A program made the translations under genes and the position numbers. Below the pieces are notes generated by a model that was given only the letters and a program-made list of their open reading frames with translations, had not been told where the DNA came from and ran no database searches. This document shows, piece after piece, positions 8,353 through 17,723 of a stretch of 64,000 nt of DNA (position 1 is the stretch's first letter; each line of letters opens with the position of its first letter). The stretch comes from Ralstonia sp. SET104 (GTDB lineage: Bacteria; Pseudomonadota; Gammaproteobacteria; Burkholderiales; Burkholderiaceae). The stretch covers positions 62,001-126,000 of the forward strand of contig NZ_BHVX01000001.1 in the NCBI RefSeq assembly GCF_003851545.1. Reading direction: 5' to 3'.

Positions 8353-9309
8353 TCAGGCAACGGCGCGCAGGAACCGCGCGCCAACGAACAACCCGGCCAG
8401 CCAGCTCAACGTAAGCGCCACGGCCACGAGCAATTCGAGCACCGGGGTGGCATCGCCCGGCACGCTCATCGCCAGCGCAATTACCGCGGCCATCAGCACC
8501 CCCGCTACAGCCAGGCTGACCAGCAGCGCGCCCAGACCCGCTGCGAGCATGCGCACAAGCGGCGGATGCACATGCGCCGGCGGACACAGCACCGCCATGC
8601 GCGCGCGCACATAGGCAGCGGTGCGCGCGCTGTCGGTGCCCTCGGCGTGATGGCGCATCACGTGCATCCAGGTTTGCGTGTCGAGCACGCCGGAACTCAG
8701 CTCCTGCGTCACGCGGCGCAGTGCGGCGCGTTCGCGGGCGTGGTCGGTGGCGTCGCTGGGGGTTTCGTTCGGGTTGAGCCTGTCAAACACGGCTGGCGCT
8801 GCCGCCGGATCGCTCGCGCGCACCTCATGCCGGTACGTCACGCGCACGCGGCGCGAACGCACGAGGTACGCCAGCGTCCCGATGGGCACCAGCACTTGCG
8901 CCGCCAGCAGCAGCGCCATGGGCAGCCCCGCCGCCGCACCGCCCGTTGCCTGCACGGCCCATGCCTTGATCCCGCCGCTCATGCCCAGCGTGGCCAGCAA
9001 CTGCAACAGGCAATATCCCAGCCAGACCCACGCAAACCAGCGCACGCGCAGGAACGCCACCACCACCAGCCCCAGCGGAAACGCCAGCCCCGCAAACGCC
9101 AGCACCGGCCGCGCCGCGCGGCCGCCCATCTCACCCATTCCGCCCATCCCGCCCATCCCGCCCAGCATCAGAACCATGGCCATCGCCAGCACAATCACCA
9201 GCGCTGGCAGCGTGTTCAGCCACAGCAGCGTCACGAGCCAGCCGCGCACGCCATAAAGCCGATGCGCCCGCGCACGCGCCGCAGATATCGCAATCCAACT
9301 TCCTTGCAT
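8353..9309 (-). CDS. Multi-pass membrane protein of unknown function with Gly-Met repeat
   Basis: I do not recognise this 318-residue protein. It begins at an ATG with a good GAGGAAG ribosome-binding site. It has about three or four hydrophobic segments in the N-terminal half (LVTLLWLNTLPALVIVLAMA, VLAFAGLAFPLGLVVVAFL, MALLLAAQVLVPIGTLAYLV). A soluble middle of about 90 residues rich in charged helices (DHARERAALRRVTQELS) follows, then two more segments at the C-terminus. Between the first and second segments sits a run of GGM/GEM units (GMGGMGGMGEMGG, from about residue 51). It is convergent with the efflux operon, so a role in efflux is not implied. The coding call rests on length, ribosome-binding site and transmembrane pattern. 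Confidence 0.7.
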   Translation of the reverse strand: MQGSWIAISAARARAHRLYGVRGWLVTLLWLNTLPALVIVLAMAMVLMLGGMGGMGGMGEMGGRAARPVLAFAGLAFPLGLVVVAFLRVRWFAWVWLGYCLLQLLATLGMSGGIKAWAVQATGGAAAGLPMALLLAAQVLVPIGTLAYLVRSRRVRVTYRHEVRASDPAAAPAVFDRLNPNETPSDATDHARERAALRRVTQELSSGVLDTQTWMHVMRHHAEGTDSARTAAYVRARMAVLCPPAHVHPPLVRMLAAGLGALLVSLAVAGVLMAAVIALAMSVPGDATPVLELLVAVALTLSWLAGLFVGARFLRAVA

Positions 9310-9400
9310 GAAGCTTCCTCATCCGGGTTCGCCATGCTTCGCGGCCGGGCGGAGCATGGATTCTTGAATGTCGGCGATTGTGTCATCGGGGCAAAGCGGG

Positions 9401-9423
9401 CGCCCCCCTCTAGAGTGGGGGCG
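9401..9423. other. Palindromic hairpin in the 9310-9654 intergenic region
   Basis: CGCCCCC and GGGGGCG arms (7 bp) enclose CTCTAGAGT, which is itself nearly palindromic. It lies 91 bp upstream of the unknown membrane gene and about 230 bp upstream of the deacylase, so it may be an operator or a transcript hairpin of a divergent promoter region. The rest of 9310-9654 shows no gene I can support. Confidence 0.35.
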
Positions 9424-9654
9424 AGACCACATTGTCGTCAATGTGTTGCCAAAGGTAATGCTGATAAGGGGTTGCGAGTGATTAGCCGGTCTTAATTCTG
9501 ATGTTGATTTTGCTGACTGTTGTTTCGGTGTCGTCCACTGCGGCGCGGGGCCGCGAAACTCTGCATGTCTGCCCCGCATACCGGCCCCAACCATTTGCAT
9601 GCAACGCACGAAACCAAGCTCATTACACTCGCTGCAAACGCCAAGGAAGCCGAT

Positions 9655-11247
9655 ATGCGCCCACATTGTTTGCCGCAGTGCCTGCTGCCCGCCCTCACCC
9701 TGAGCCTTGCGCTCGCCAGCGCGGCCTATGCCGCACCGGAACCTCAACCGGTCGACATTCTGATCCGCAACGGCACCGTGGTCGATGGCGGCGGCGGTGC
9801 GCCGTTCGTGGCCGACGTGGGTATCCGCAACGACCGCATCGTACTGGTGCAGCCATCCGCCAAGGGTGTGCAGGCCAAGACGGTGCTCGATGCGCGCGGG
9901 CTGGTGGTGGCGCCGGGCTTTATTGATCCGCATACGCACGCGTACCACAACCTCATCACAAAAGACCGCCACCAGAACCTGCCCTACCTGCTGCAAGGCG
10001 TGACGACGGTGGTGATCGGCAACGACGGCATCGTGCTCGAAGGCGACGGGCCAGACCTTGACCGGATCGGGCCGGCGCTCAATGCGCTGGATGCCAACGG
10101 CGTCGGCACCAACGTGGCCATGCTGGTGGGCCACAACGCCGTGCGCCACCGCGTGATGGGCGACGTGGCGCGCGCGCCCACCGCTGACGAACTCAAGACC
10201 ATGCAGGGCCTGATGGAAGACGGCATGCGCGACGGTGCATTTGGCATGTCGACGGGCCTCGTGTACACGCCCGGCGTGTTCGCCAAGACCGACGAGGTGG
10301 TGGCGCTGGCCAAGACAGTGGCCGCGCGCGGCGGCATCTACGACACGCACCTGCGCGACGAGGGCAACTTCCGCACCGGCCTCGTCAACGCGGTGAAAGA
10401 GGCGCTGGATATCGGCCGGCAGTCAGGCATCCCGATTCACATCTCGCACATCAAGGCGTTGGGCGTGGATTCGTGGGGCAAGAGCACCGAGATCGTCGGG
10501 CTGATACGCCAGGCGCAGGCCAGCGGCATGAACGTATCGGCAAGCCAGTATCCGTACACGGCGTCGAGCACGCACATCATTCCGGCGCTGGTGCCGGGCT
10601 GGGCGCGTGACGGCGGTAACGGTGCGCTGCTCAAGCGACTGGAAGACCCCGCCACGCGTGCGCGCATCGCGGCTGACATGGAGAAGGCCATGCAGCAGCG
10701 CAATGGCCCCGCCGCGCAGGTGCTGATTTCCGCTGATCCCGAATACAACGGGCAATCGCTCGAAGCGCTTGGCAAGAAGCTGGGCGTGAGCCCCGTTGAT
10801 GCGGCCATCAACGTGATCCAGCATGGCGGCACGAACATCGTGTCGTTCAACATGAGCGACGCCGATCTGGAGACGTTCATGAAGCAGGACTTCGTGGTGG
10901 GCGGCTCCGACGGCATTGCCGGCCACCCGCGTGAAGCCGGCACCTTCGCACGGCGCATCGGCAAATACGTCACGCACAAGCACGTGATGACGCTGCCGTT
11001 CGCCATCCGCCAGGCCAGCGCCCGCACGGCCGAGATCTTTGGCATGCAAGACCGCGGCACCGTGCAAGCAGGCAAGTTTGCCGATCTGGTTGTCTTCGAC
11101 CCGGCCACCTACGCCGACCGCGCCAGCTATGAGCAACCAGCGCTGCCACCCGTGGGCGTGCGCTGGGTGCTCGTCAACGGTACGGTGGCGGTGGCCGACG
11201 GCAAGGCCGTGCCGGATGTTCTGGCAGGGCGGGCGCTGCGCAAGTAA
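9655..11247 (+). CDS. Exported N-acyl-D-amino-acid deacylase (D-aminoacylase family amidohydrolase)
   Basis: A 530-residue amidohydrolase-superfamily enzyme. The chosen ATG at 9655 has AAGGAAG upstream and gives a clear signal peptide (LTLSLALASAAYA), so the enzyme is probably periplasmic. The metal-binding HxH is His93/His95 in GFIDPHTHAY. Other family marks are GMSTGLVYTPG, YDTHLRDEG, HISHIKALG and the C-terminal GKFADLVVFDPATYADR. The family removes acyl groups from N-acyl-D-amino acids and releases D-amino acids. The following genes encode RidA and a D-amino-acid dehydrogenase, which supports that role. Related dihydroorotase or hydantoinase-like activities cannot be excluded. Confidence 0.85.
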   Translation: MRPHCLPQCLLPALTLSLALASAAYAAPEPQPVDILIRNGTVVDGGGGAPFVADVGIRNDRIVLVQPSAKGVQAKTVLDARGLVVAPGFIDPHTHAYHNLITKDRHQNLPYLLQGVTTVVIGNDGIVLEGDGPDLDRIGPALNALDANGVGTNVAMLVGHNAVRHRVMGDVARAPTADELKTMQGLMEDGMRDGAFGMSTGLVYTPGVFAKTDEVVALAKTVAARGGIYDTHLRDEGNFRTGLVNAVKEALDIGRQSGIPIHISHIKALGVDSWGKSTEIVGLIRQAQASGMNVSASQYPYTASSTHIIPALVPGWARDGGNGALLKRLEDPATRARIAADMEKAMQQRNGPAAQVLISADPEYNGQSLEALGKKLGVSPVDAAINVIQHGGTNIVSFNMSDADLETFMKQDFVVGGSDGIAGHPREAGTFARRIGKYVTHKHVMTLPFAIRQASARTAEIFGMQDRGTVQAGKFADLVVFDPATYADRASYEQPALPPVGVRWVLVNGTVAVADGKAVPDVLAGRALRK

Positions 11248-11299
11248 GGCGGCCGCGCTACCATCGGCGCATCTTTCTCCTCAACTTTCCGGTTCCAAC

Positions 11300-11659
11300 A
11301 TGTCCGACATCCAACGCTTGCACACCAACGCCCGCATGAGCCAGATCGTGATCGCCAACGGCATCGTGCATCTGGCAGGCCAAGTGCCTGACGCCGCGTT
11401 CGACTTCAAGTCCGTTACCGAGCAGACCAACAACATCCTTGCGCGCATCGATACGCTGCTGGCTGAAGCCGGGGTCGACAAAACGCGCCTGATCTCGGCC
11501 AACATCTGGCTGACCGACGCCAAGCACTTTGCCGCGCTGAACGCCGCCTGGGAAGCCTGGGTGCCGGCCGGCAACGCACCGACGCGCGCCTGCGTGCAGT
11601 CGGGTCTGATGCGCCCCGGCATTGATGTGGAAATCGCTGTGACAGCGTTGGCGAAGTAA
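11300..11659 (+). CDS. RidA-family enamine/imine deaminase
   Basis: A 119-residue protein of the RidA/YjgF family, forming trimers that hydrolyse reactive enamine and imine intermediates to keto acids. The ATG at 11300 fixes the normal family length. Family residues include GIVHLAGQVP, the invariant Arg (Arg96 in NAPTRACVQ) that binds the substrate carboxylate, and Glu111 in the closing IDVEIAVTALA. It sits 52 bp after the deacylase and 13 bp before an FAD D-amino-acid dehydrogenase. The dehydrogenase makes imino acids, so the placement makes biochemical sense. Confidence 0.9.
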   Translation: MSDIQRLHTNARMSQIVIANGIVHLAGQVPDAAFDFKSVTEQTNNILARIDTLLAEAGVDKTRLISANIWLTDAKHFAALNAAWEAWVPAGNAPTRACVQSGLMRPGIDVEIAVTALAK

Positions 11660-11672
11660 GGGCGGACAGCTC

Positions 11673-12926
11673 ATGCGCTTCGACACCCTTGTGCTGGGCG
11701 CCGGCATTGTCGGCGTCTCGGTGGCTGTGCATCTGCAGAAACGCGGGCGCACCGTCGCCCTTGTGGACCGACGTGCGCCGGGCCTTGAGACGTCGTTCGG
11801 CAATGCGGGGCTGATCCAGCGTGAGGGTGTGTATCCGTATGCGTTCCCGCGCGACTTGCCGACGCTGCTGCGTTATGCGGGCAACACGTCGGCGGAAGTG
11901 CACTACCACCCGGGCGATCTGCCCCGGCTGCTGCCGTTTCTGTGGCAGTACTGGCGCAATTCGCATCCGGCCCGGCATGCAGCCATTGCGCGGGCGTATG
12001 CGCCGCTCATCGCGCACAGCGTGAGCGAGCACCGCGCGCTGGCGCAAGCGGCCGGTGCCACGGGCCTGATCCGCCCCGGTGGCTGGATCAAGGTCTTCCG
12101 CAACGCAGCCACGCAGGACGCGGAAACCCGCGCCGTCGAGCGCTGGCAACGCGAATACGGCGTCGCCTTTGAAGCGCTGGACCCAGCGCGCCTGCACGCG
12201 GTTGAGCCACATCTGGACCCATCGCTGCTGGGTGGCCTGCGCTATACGGAAGCCGATTCCGTGAGCGACCCAAACGCGCTGGTTACCGCCTATGCGAGGT
12301 ATTTCGAGCAACTCGGCGGCCGCCTGTTTGAAGCTGATGCCAACACGCTGACGCCCAACGCGCCGTGGCTGCTGCAAACCAAGTCAGGCGAGCTGCGCGC
12401 CGGCAATGTCGTCATTGCCATGGGCCCGTGGGCAGACGTGATCACCTCGCGCCTGGGCTACAGCCTGCCGCTGGCCGTCAAGCGCGGTTACCACATGCAC
12501 TATGCGAGCGCGCCGGGCACGCAGTTGAACCACCCGGTGCTCGATGCAGACGGCGGTTATGTGCTGGCACCGATGGCGCGCGGCATCCGCCTGACCACCG
12601 GCGCTGAACTCGCGCACCGTGACGCACCGAAAACGCCGGTGCAGTTGGAAGCCGTTGAGCCCGTGGCCCGCAAACTCTTTCCGCTGGCCGAGCGCGTGGA
12701 TGCTGAACCCTGGATGGGCGCCCGCCCCTGTACGCCAGACATGCTGCCGATCATCGGGCCGGCGCCGCACCATCCGAGCCTGTGGTTCGCATTTGGCCAC
12801 GCACACCACGGTCTGACGTTGGGGCCGATTACCGGGCGATTAATTGCAGAAATGATCACGGGCGAGACACCTGCGGTAGATGCTCGCCCGTTCCGTGCCC
12901 AGCGCTTCTGGGATTCAGCGCGCTAG
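11673..12926 (+). CDS. FAD-dependent D-amino-acid dehydrogenase (DadA type)
   Basis: A 417-residue flavoprotein with an N-terminal dinucleotide fold GAGIVGVSVAVHL (Gly9-x-Gly11-x-x-Gly14) and the FAD segment TVALVDRRAPGLETSFGNAG. A DAO-type core follows, with KRGYHMHYASAP and GARPCTPDMLPIIG, and a C-terminal GHAHHGLTLGPITGRLIAE. DadA enzymes oxidise D-amino acids to 2-oxo acids plus ammonia and pass electrons to the quinone pool at the inner membrane. It is the last gene of the deacylase-RidA-DadA set and ends 1 bp from a convergent gene. Confidence 0.9.
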   Translation: MRFDTLVLGAGIVGVSVAVHLQKRGRTVALVDRRAPGLETSFGNAGLIQREGVYPYAFPRDLPTLLRYAGNTSAEVHYHPGDLPRLLPFLWQYWRNSHPARHAAIARAYAPLIAHSVSEHRALAQAAGATGLIRPGGWIKVFRNAATQDAETRAVERWQREYGVAFEALDPARLHAVEPHLDPSLLGGLRYTEADSVSDPNALVTAYARYFEQLGGRLFEADANTLTPNAPWLLQTKSGELRAGNVVIAMGPWADVITSRLGYSLPLAVKRGYHMHYASAPGTQLNHPVLDADGGYVLAPMARGIRLTTGAELAHRDAPKTPVQLEAVEPVARKLFPLAERVDAEPWMGARPCTPDMLPIIGPAPHHPSLWFAFGHAHHGLTLGPITGRLIAEMITGETPAVDARPFRAQRFWDSAR

Positions 12927-12927
12927 T

Positions 12928-14409
12928 TCAAGCAAGGCCGCCCTGGCACAAGTACTTGATCGACAGGTAATCGTCGAGCCCGTACTTGGAGCCCTCGCGC
13001 CCGTAGCCCGACTCCTTCACGCCGCCAAAGGGCGCCGCCTCGCTGGCGAGCGCACCCTCGTTGATGCCGACGATGCCCGCTTCCAGCGCATGCGAGACGC
13101 GCTCGATACGGCGGATGTCCTGCGTGTAAAAGTACGAAGCCAGCCCGAACGGTGTGTCGTTGGCGGCCTGCACGGCCTCGGCCTCATCCACAAAGCGGAA
13201 CAACGGGGCGACGGGGCCAAAGGTTTCTTCGCCGCAGAGGGCCATGCCGCCGTTGGCGTCCGCCAGCACGGTGGGTGCATAGAAGTGTTCACCGACTTCC
13301 GGCAGGCGTTTGCCGCCGGCCAGCACGCGGGCGCCGTTGGCAATGGCGTCTTGCACGTGGCGCTCGATCTTGTCGACAGCGCGGGCGTTGATCATCGGGC
13401 CGATCTGCGCGGCGGGGTCTGTGGCCGGTGCGACTTTCAGCGCGGAAACCCGCTCGGCCAGCATGGCGCCAAAGCGCTCGTACAAGCCGGCCTGCACGTA
13501 GACGCGGTTCGGGCACACGCAGGTCTGGCCGCCATTGCGGAACTTGGCCGCCAGCAGGCCGGTGATGGCCGCATCAAGATCCGCGTCGTCAAACACGATG
13601 AACGGCGCGTTGCCGCCCAGCTCCAGCGACAGCTTTTTCAGCGTGCCGGCCGATTCGCGCGCCAGGTACTTGCCGACCGGCGTTGAGCCCGTGAACGTGA
13701 TCTTGCGCACGCGGGCATCGTGCAGCCAATCGCCCACGGCTTCAATACCGCGATCGCGCGAGGCAGAGATCATGTTCAGCACACCCGGCGGCAGCCCCGC
13801 CTCTTGTGCGAGTTGCGCCAAGGCCAGTGCCGTGAGTGGCGTGTCTTCGGCCGGCTTGGCGACCACGGTGCAGCCCGCCGCCAGCGCCGGCGCGATCTTG
13901 CGCGCGATCATCGCCAGCGGAAAATTCCACGGCGTGATGGCCGCAACGATACCCACGGGCTCCTTTATCGCGCTCATGCGCTTGCCGCGCTGCTGCTGCG
14001 GGATGAGATCGCCGTAGATGCGCGTGGCCTCGTCGGCAAACCAGGCGACGTACGACGCGCCGTACAGCACCTCGCCGCGCCCTTCGGCAAACGGCTTGCC
14101 CTGCTCCAGCGAAATCAACCGCCCCAGCGCATCGGCATTGGCCACGATGGCCGCATGCCAGCGGCGCAGGATGGCAGCGCGCTCGGCGGGCAGCGTGTCA
14201 CGCCATGCCGGGAAGGCGCGTGCTGCGGCGTTGGTGGCGGCACGCGCGTCGGCCGCGCTGCTGTCCGGCACGTTGGTGATGAGGTTGCCGGTGGCCGGAT
14301 CGGTCACGGCAAAGCGGGTGCCGTCAGCGCCTGCAATCCACTGGCCGTCGATCAGGTTGTCGGTGCGGATCAGCCCGGTCTGGCAGAGCTGGTCGAAGGT
14401 GAAAGCCAT
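12928..14409 (-). CDS. NAD(P)-dependent aldehyde dehydrogenase, succinate/2-oxoglutarate-semialdehyde type
   Basis: A 493-residue aldehyde dehydrogenase. The start at 14409 has a GAAGGAA ribosome-binding site. Catalytic features are ITPWNFPLAMIARK (Asn of the oxyanion hole), Glu263 in LELGGNAPF and nucleophile Cys297 in GGQTCVCPNR, which reads CxC as in GabD enzymes. The sequence is closest by eye to GabD/DavD. In a sugar-acid operon the same subfamily also serves as 2-oxoglutarate-semialdehyde dehydrogenase, the last step of oxidative hexarate and pentose breakdown. Which aldehyde it uses is not decidable from sequence. It is the last gene of the operon running down from the dehydratase at 19283. 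Confidence 0.88.
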   Translation of the reverse strand: MAFTFDQLCQTGLIRTDNLIDGQWIAGADGTRFAVTDPATGNLITNVPDSSAADARAATNAAARAFPAWRDTLPAERAAILRRWHAAIVANADALGRLISLEQGKPFAEGRGEVLYGASYVAWFADEATRIYGDLIPQQQRGKRMSAIKEPVGIVAAITPWNFPLAMIARKIAPALAAGCTVVAKPAEDTPLTALALAQLAQEAGLPPGVLNMISASRDRGIEAVGDWLHDARVRKITFTGSTPVGKYLARESAGTLKKLSLELGGNAPFIVFDDADLDAAITGLLAAKFRNGGQTCVCPNRVYVQAGLYERFGAMLAERVSALKVAPATDPAAQIGPMINARAVDKIERHVQDAIANGARVLAGGKRLPEVGEHFYAPTVLADANGGMALCGEETFGPVAPLFRFVDEAEAVQAANDTPFGLASYFYTQDIRRIERVSHALEAGIVGINEGALASEAAPFGGVKESGYGREGSKYGLDDYLSIKYLCQGGLA

Positions 14410-14432
14410 CGTCGATTCCTTCAAGCCGCACG

Positions 14433-15518
14433 TCAACCCAGGCGCGCGGCAATCGCCTCGCCCACCTGTGTGGTGTTGGCGGTGCCGCCCAGGTCCGGCG
14501 TGCGCGGGCCGTCCTTCAGCACAGCTTCAATCGCGGCGACGATGGCGTCGTGCGCGGCGCGGCCTGCGCCCTGGCCTTGAGTCAGGAAATCCAGCATCAG
14601 CGCACCTGACCAGATCATCGCAATCGGGTTGGCAATGTTCTTGCCATAGATGTCCGGCGCGGAGCCATGCACGGGCTCGAACAACGAGGGGAACGTGCGA
14701 TCGGGGTTCAGGTTGGCAGACGGTGCCAAGCCAATCGTGCCGGTAGTCGCGGGGCCCAGGTCAGACAGGATGTCGCCAAACAGGTTGGTGGCGGCCACCA
14801 CATCAAAGCGGCCGGGCTGCAGCACGAAGCGCGCGGTCAGGATGTCGATGTGCTGCTTGTCGAGCGTGACGCCTGGATATTGCGCGGCGACCTCATCAGC
14901 GCGGGCGTCCCACCACGGCATGCTGATGGCGATGCCGTTGCTCTTGGTGGCGAGCGTCACGTGCTTGCGGGCGCGGCTCTGCGCCAGGTCAAAGGCGAAC
15001 TTCAGCAGGCGCTCTGCACCACGGCGCGAGTAGACCGACTCCTGAATCACGATCTCGCGGTCGGTGCCTTCATACATGATGCCGCCCAGCGAGGTGTACT
15101 CGCCTTCGGTGTTCTCACGCACGACGTAGTAGTCGATATCACCGGGCTTGCGGTTGGCCAGCGGGCACGGCACGCCTTCAAACAAACGCACTGGGCGCAG
15201 GTTGATGTACTGATCAAACTCGCGGCGGAACTTGAGCAGCGAGCCCCACAGCGAGACGTGATCGGGCACCGTCTGCGGCCACCCCACCGCGCCGAAGAAA
15301 ATCGCGTCCATGCCCTTGAGCTGGGCCTTCCAATCGTCCGGCATCATCTTGCCGTGCTGCTGGTAGTAGTCGCAGCTTGCCCATTCGATGTGCTGGGTTT
15401 CGAGATCGATGCCGAAACGGCGTGCGGCGGCTTCGAGCACGCGCAGGCCTTCGGGCATCACTTCGCGGCCGATGCCGTCGCCGGGGATCACAGCGATCCG
15501 GTAAGTCTTGCGAGTCAT
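14433..15518 (-). CDS. Tartrate / D-malate dehydrogenase-type decarboxylating enzyme (isocitrate/isopropylmalate dehydrogenase family)
   Basis: A 361-residue NAD-dependent beta-decarboxylating dehydrogenase. It starts with RIAVIPGDGIGREVMPEG and has the substrate loop RREFDQYINLRPVRLFEG. The metal/substrate region is YYVVRENTEGEYTSLGG, followed by NLFGDILSDLGP and the cofactor motif FEPVHGSAPDIYGKNIANP. These match TtuC/DmlA, which act on tartrate or D-malate. Its operon neighbours handle hydroxy-dicarboxylic sugar acids, so a tartrate-like or malate-like substrate fits. It lies 23 bp upstream of the aldehyde dehydrogenase. Confidence 0.88.
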   Translation of the reverse strand: MTRKTYRIAVIPGDGIGREVMPEGLRVLEAAARRFGIDLETQHIEWASCDYYQQHGKMMPDDWKAQLKGMDAIFFGAVGWPQTVPDHVSLWGSLLKFRREFDQYINLRPVRLFEGVPCPLANRKPGDIDYYVVRENTEGEYTSLGGIMYEGTDREIVIQESVYSRRGAERLLKFAFDLAQSRARKHVTLATKSNGIAISMPWWDARADEVAAQYPGVTLDKQHIDILTARFVLQPGRFDVVAATNLFGDILSDLGPATTGTIGLAPSANLNPDRTFPSLFEPVHGSAPDIYGKNIANPIAMIWSGALMLDFLTQGQGAGRAAHDAIVAAIEAVLKDGPRTPDLGGTANTTQVGEAIAARLG

Positions 15519-15570
15519 GTCAGATCCGGTAAAAAAGGGGAAGAGTCAGGCAGCTTACGGCAGGATGGGC

Positions 15571-16353
15571 TCACAGGCCGAACTCGCGCGCGAGCTTGCG
15601 CGCACCGTTGGCAAACATGAGGATATCAATGCCGGTGGCAACAAAGGTGCAGCCCAGCTCCAGATAATGACGGGCCAGCGCAGGGTCAGACGTCAAGGTG
15701 CCCGCAGCCTTGCCCGACGCAACAATTGTGCGCATGGCGTTGTCAATGGCGGCCTGCACGTCAGGGTGGCCCGCATTGCCGCGGTGGCCCATCGATGCAG
15801 CCAGGTCTGCCGGGCCGATGAACACGCCGTCCACGCCATCCACATCGCAGATGGCTTCAAGGTTTTGCAGCGCGGTGGCAGTTTCGGCCTGCACGAGCAG
15901 GCAGGCTTCGTCATCGGCAATTTGCAGGTAATCGGTGCGGGCACTCCAGCGCGACGCACGGCCCACTGCACTGCCCACACCGCGAATGCCGTGCGGCGGA
16001 TAGCGCACCGCACGCACCAGCTCACGCGCTTGTTCGGCCGTGTCGACCATCGGCACCAGCAGCGTGCGCGCGCCAATATCCAGCAGGCGTTTGATGAGCG
16101 ACGGATCGCCGTTGTATGGGCGCACGATAGGCTCGGCGCGGTACGGTGCCACGGCCTGCAGTTGCGCGAGGATCGTGCGCACGTCGTTCGGGGCGTGCTC
16201 GCTGTCGATCAGCAGCCAGTCGAAGCCGGCAGTGGCGCTTACCTCGGCTAGGTACGGATCGCTCATCGCCAGCCAGAAGCCGATCTGGCGTTGTTGGGCG
16301 GCCAGCGCGGCCTTGAAACGGTTAGGCTCGGGCGTTTGCATTGCTTTGTTCAT
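15571..16353 (-). CDS. HpaI/GarL-type class II 2-oxo acid aldolase
   Basis: A 260-residue aldolase of the HpcH/HpaI family. It has the active-site His in [11 protein letters not shown], Arg in RVRP-like context ([11 protein letters not shown]), the metal-binding Glu in [12 protein letters not shown] and Asp in [14 protein letters not shown]. These enzymes cleave 2-keto-3-deoxy sugar acids such as 5-keto-4-deoxyglucarate to pyruvate and an aldehyde. The start is set at 16353, overlapping the MFS gene end by 32 bp. An internal ATG at 16341 is equally possible because neither has a strong ribosome-binding site. In this operon it would act after the dehydratase. Confidence 0.87.
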   Translation of the reverse strand: MNKAMQTPEPNRFKAALAAQQRQIGFWLAMSDPYLAEVSATAGFDWLLIDSEHAPNDVRTILAQLQAVAPYRAEPIVRPYNGDPSLIKRLLDIGARTLLVPMVDTAEQARELVRAVRYPPHGIRGVGSAVGRASRWSARTDYLQIADDEACLLVQAETATALQNLEAICDVDGVDGVFIGPADLAASMGHRGNAGHPDVQAAIDNAMRTIVASGKAAGTLTSDPALARHYLELGCTFVATGIDILMFANGARKLAREFGL

Positions 16354-17671
16354 GCGGATTGAGTGCTGCGGAGGTGGGCTCGAAGGTGATCGGTTCAACC
16401 TTGCCGAGCAGGAAGAGGTAATTGAGGATGGCAAGGCCAATGAGCGCGGCAGAGAACACCAGCGCGGGGATGAACGAACCGGTGGCACCCGCGATGGCGC
16501 CGGTGACGATCGGGCCGACCACACCGCCCATGTTCGACACGCTGTTCTGCAGCCCCGCCACCATCGACACGTTGTTGCCCGGCGCCACATCGGCCGGCAG
16601 CGCCCACACTTGCGATGCGGCCACGGTGGTGCCCGACTTGGCAATGCACAGCAGAACGACTGCCACCACCGCCGACTGCGCGAACGCCGCCAGCCCGATG
16701 CTCGACGCCATCACCAGCCCGACCACCAGGAACAGCTTGCGCGTGGCCGTCAGCGAGAGCTTGCCCGACGCATACACACGGTCAGATGCCCAGCCCGCAA
16801 ACACCTCCACGAACATCGACACGAACAGCGGCAATGATGCCATGAGGCCCATCTGCATCAAACCCATGCCGCGCTCCTTGACCAGATACGTCGGCAGCCA
16901 GGTGATGAAGAAGTACGAGTTGTAGTTGATCATGAAGAAGCCAATGCACATCGCCCAGATGTTCCGGTGCGTGAGCAGCTTCGTCCAAGGCATCTTCGGT
17001 TCGTCTTTGCTGCCCGCGCCATTTTTTGGCGGCAGGCCGCGCTCGATATGCGCCAGCTCGGCGGCATTCACGCCCTTGTGCTCGGCCGGTGTTTCCTTGA
17101 ACACCGCCCACCACACCACGCTCCACACGATGCCCAGCGCGCCCGTCGCCGCAAAGGTGACCTTCCAATCGAACATCACCAGCAGCCACGCGATGAGCGG
17201 CAGGGCGACAGCGCTGCCCAGCTTGGAGCCGCTGTCGAAAATGGCCGCCACCGTAGCGCGCTCCTGCCTGGGGAACCAGCGCCCCGTAATGCCCGCGCTG
17301 CTCGGGTACGCACCCGCTTCACCAATGCCCAGCGCCACACGCAGGCCCACCAGCGACTTGAAGCCGTTGGCCAGGCCCGTGATGGCCGTTGCCAGTGACC
17401 ACCACAACACCGCAAAACCCAGCACCTTCTTCTGCCCGAAGCGATCCGCCAGAATGCCGGCCGGCAACTGCAGCAGCGCATACGACCAGAAGAACGCCGA
17501 CATGACGACGCCCATTTCCACCGCGCTCAGATGGAACTCCTTCTGGATGTGCGGTGCGGCGGCCGACAGCACGGTGCGATCGATGTAGTTGATGGCAATC
17601 GCCGCCCACATGAGCCCGGCGACGACCCAGCGCACTTTCGAGCGCTGGCCGCCTTGTGAGGTGTCCTGCAT
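16322..17671 (-). CDS. MFS transporter of the anion:cation symporter family (sugar-acid uptake)
   Basis: A 449-residue 12-TM carrier resembling GudP/GarP/ExuT. Features are [19 protein letters not shown] in TM1, [17 protein letters not shown] (the loop 2-3 signature), [20 protein letters not shown] (typical of the ACS family) and [20 protein letters not shown]. The family imports glucarate, galactarate, hexuronates or similar anions with a cation. It lies between the dehydratase and the aldolase in one transcription unit, which supports uptake of the acid that the dehydratase consumes. Confidence 0.9.
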   Translation of the reverse strand: MQDTSQGGQRSKVRWVVAGLMWAAIAINYIDRTVLSAAAPHIQKEFHLSAVEMGVVMSAFFWSYALLQLPAGILADRFGQKKVLGFAVLWWSLATAITGLANGFKSLVGLRVALGIGEAGAYPSSAGITGRWFPRQERATVAAIFDSGSKLGSAVALPLIAWLLVMFDWKVTFAATGALGIVWSVVWWAVFKETPAEHKGVNAAELAHIERGLPPKNGAGSKDEPKMPWTKLLTHRNIWAMCIGFFMINYNSYFFITWLPTYLVKERGMGLMQMGLMASLPLFVSMFVEVFAGWASDRVYASGKLSLTATRKLFLVVGLVMASSIGLAAFAQSAVVAVVLLCIAKSGTTVAASQVWALPADVAPGNNVSMVAGLQNSVSNMGGVVGPIVTGAIAGATGSFIPALVFSAALIGLAILNYLFLLGKVEPITFEPTSAALNPHEQSNANARA

Positions 17672-17723
17672 GGTGTTGGTCTCCTGTTTTGTAATAGGTG
17701 ATGCTGGCCTTCGCGCCGAAACG

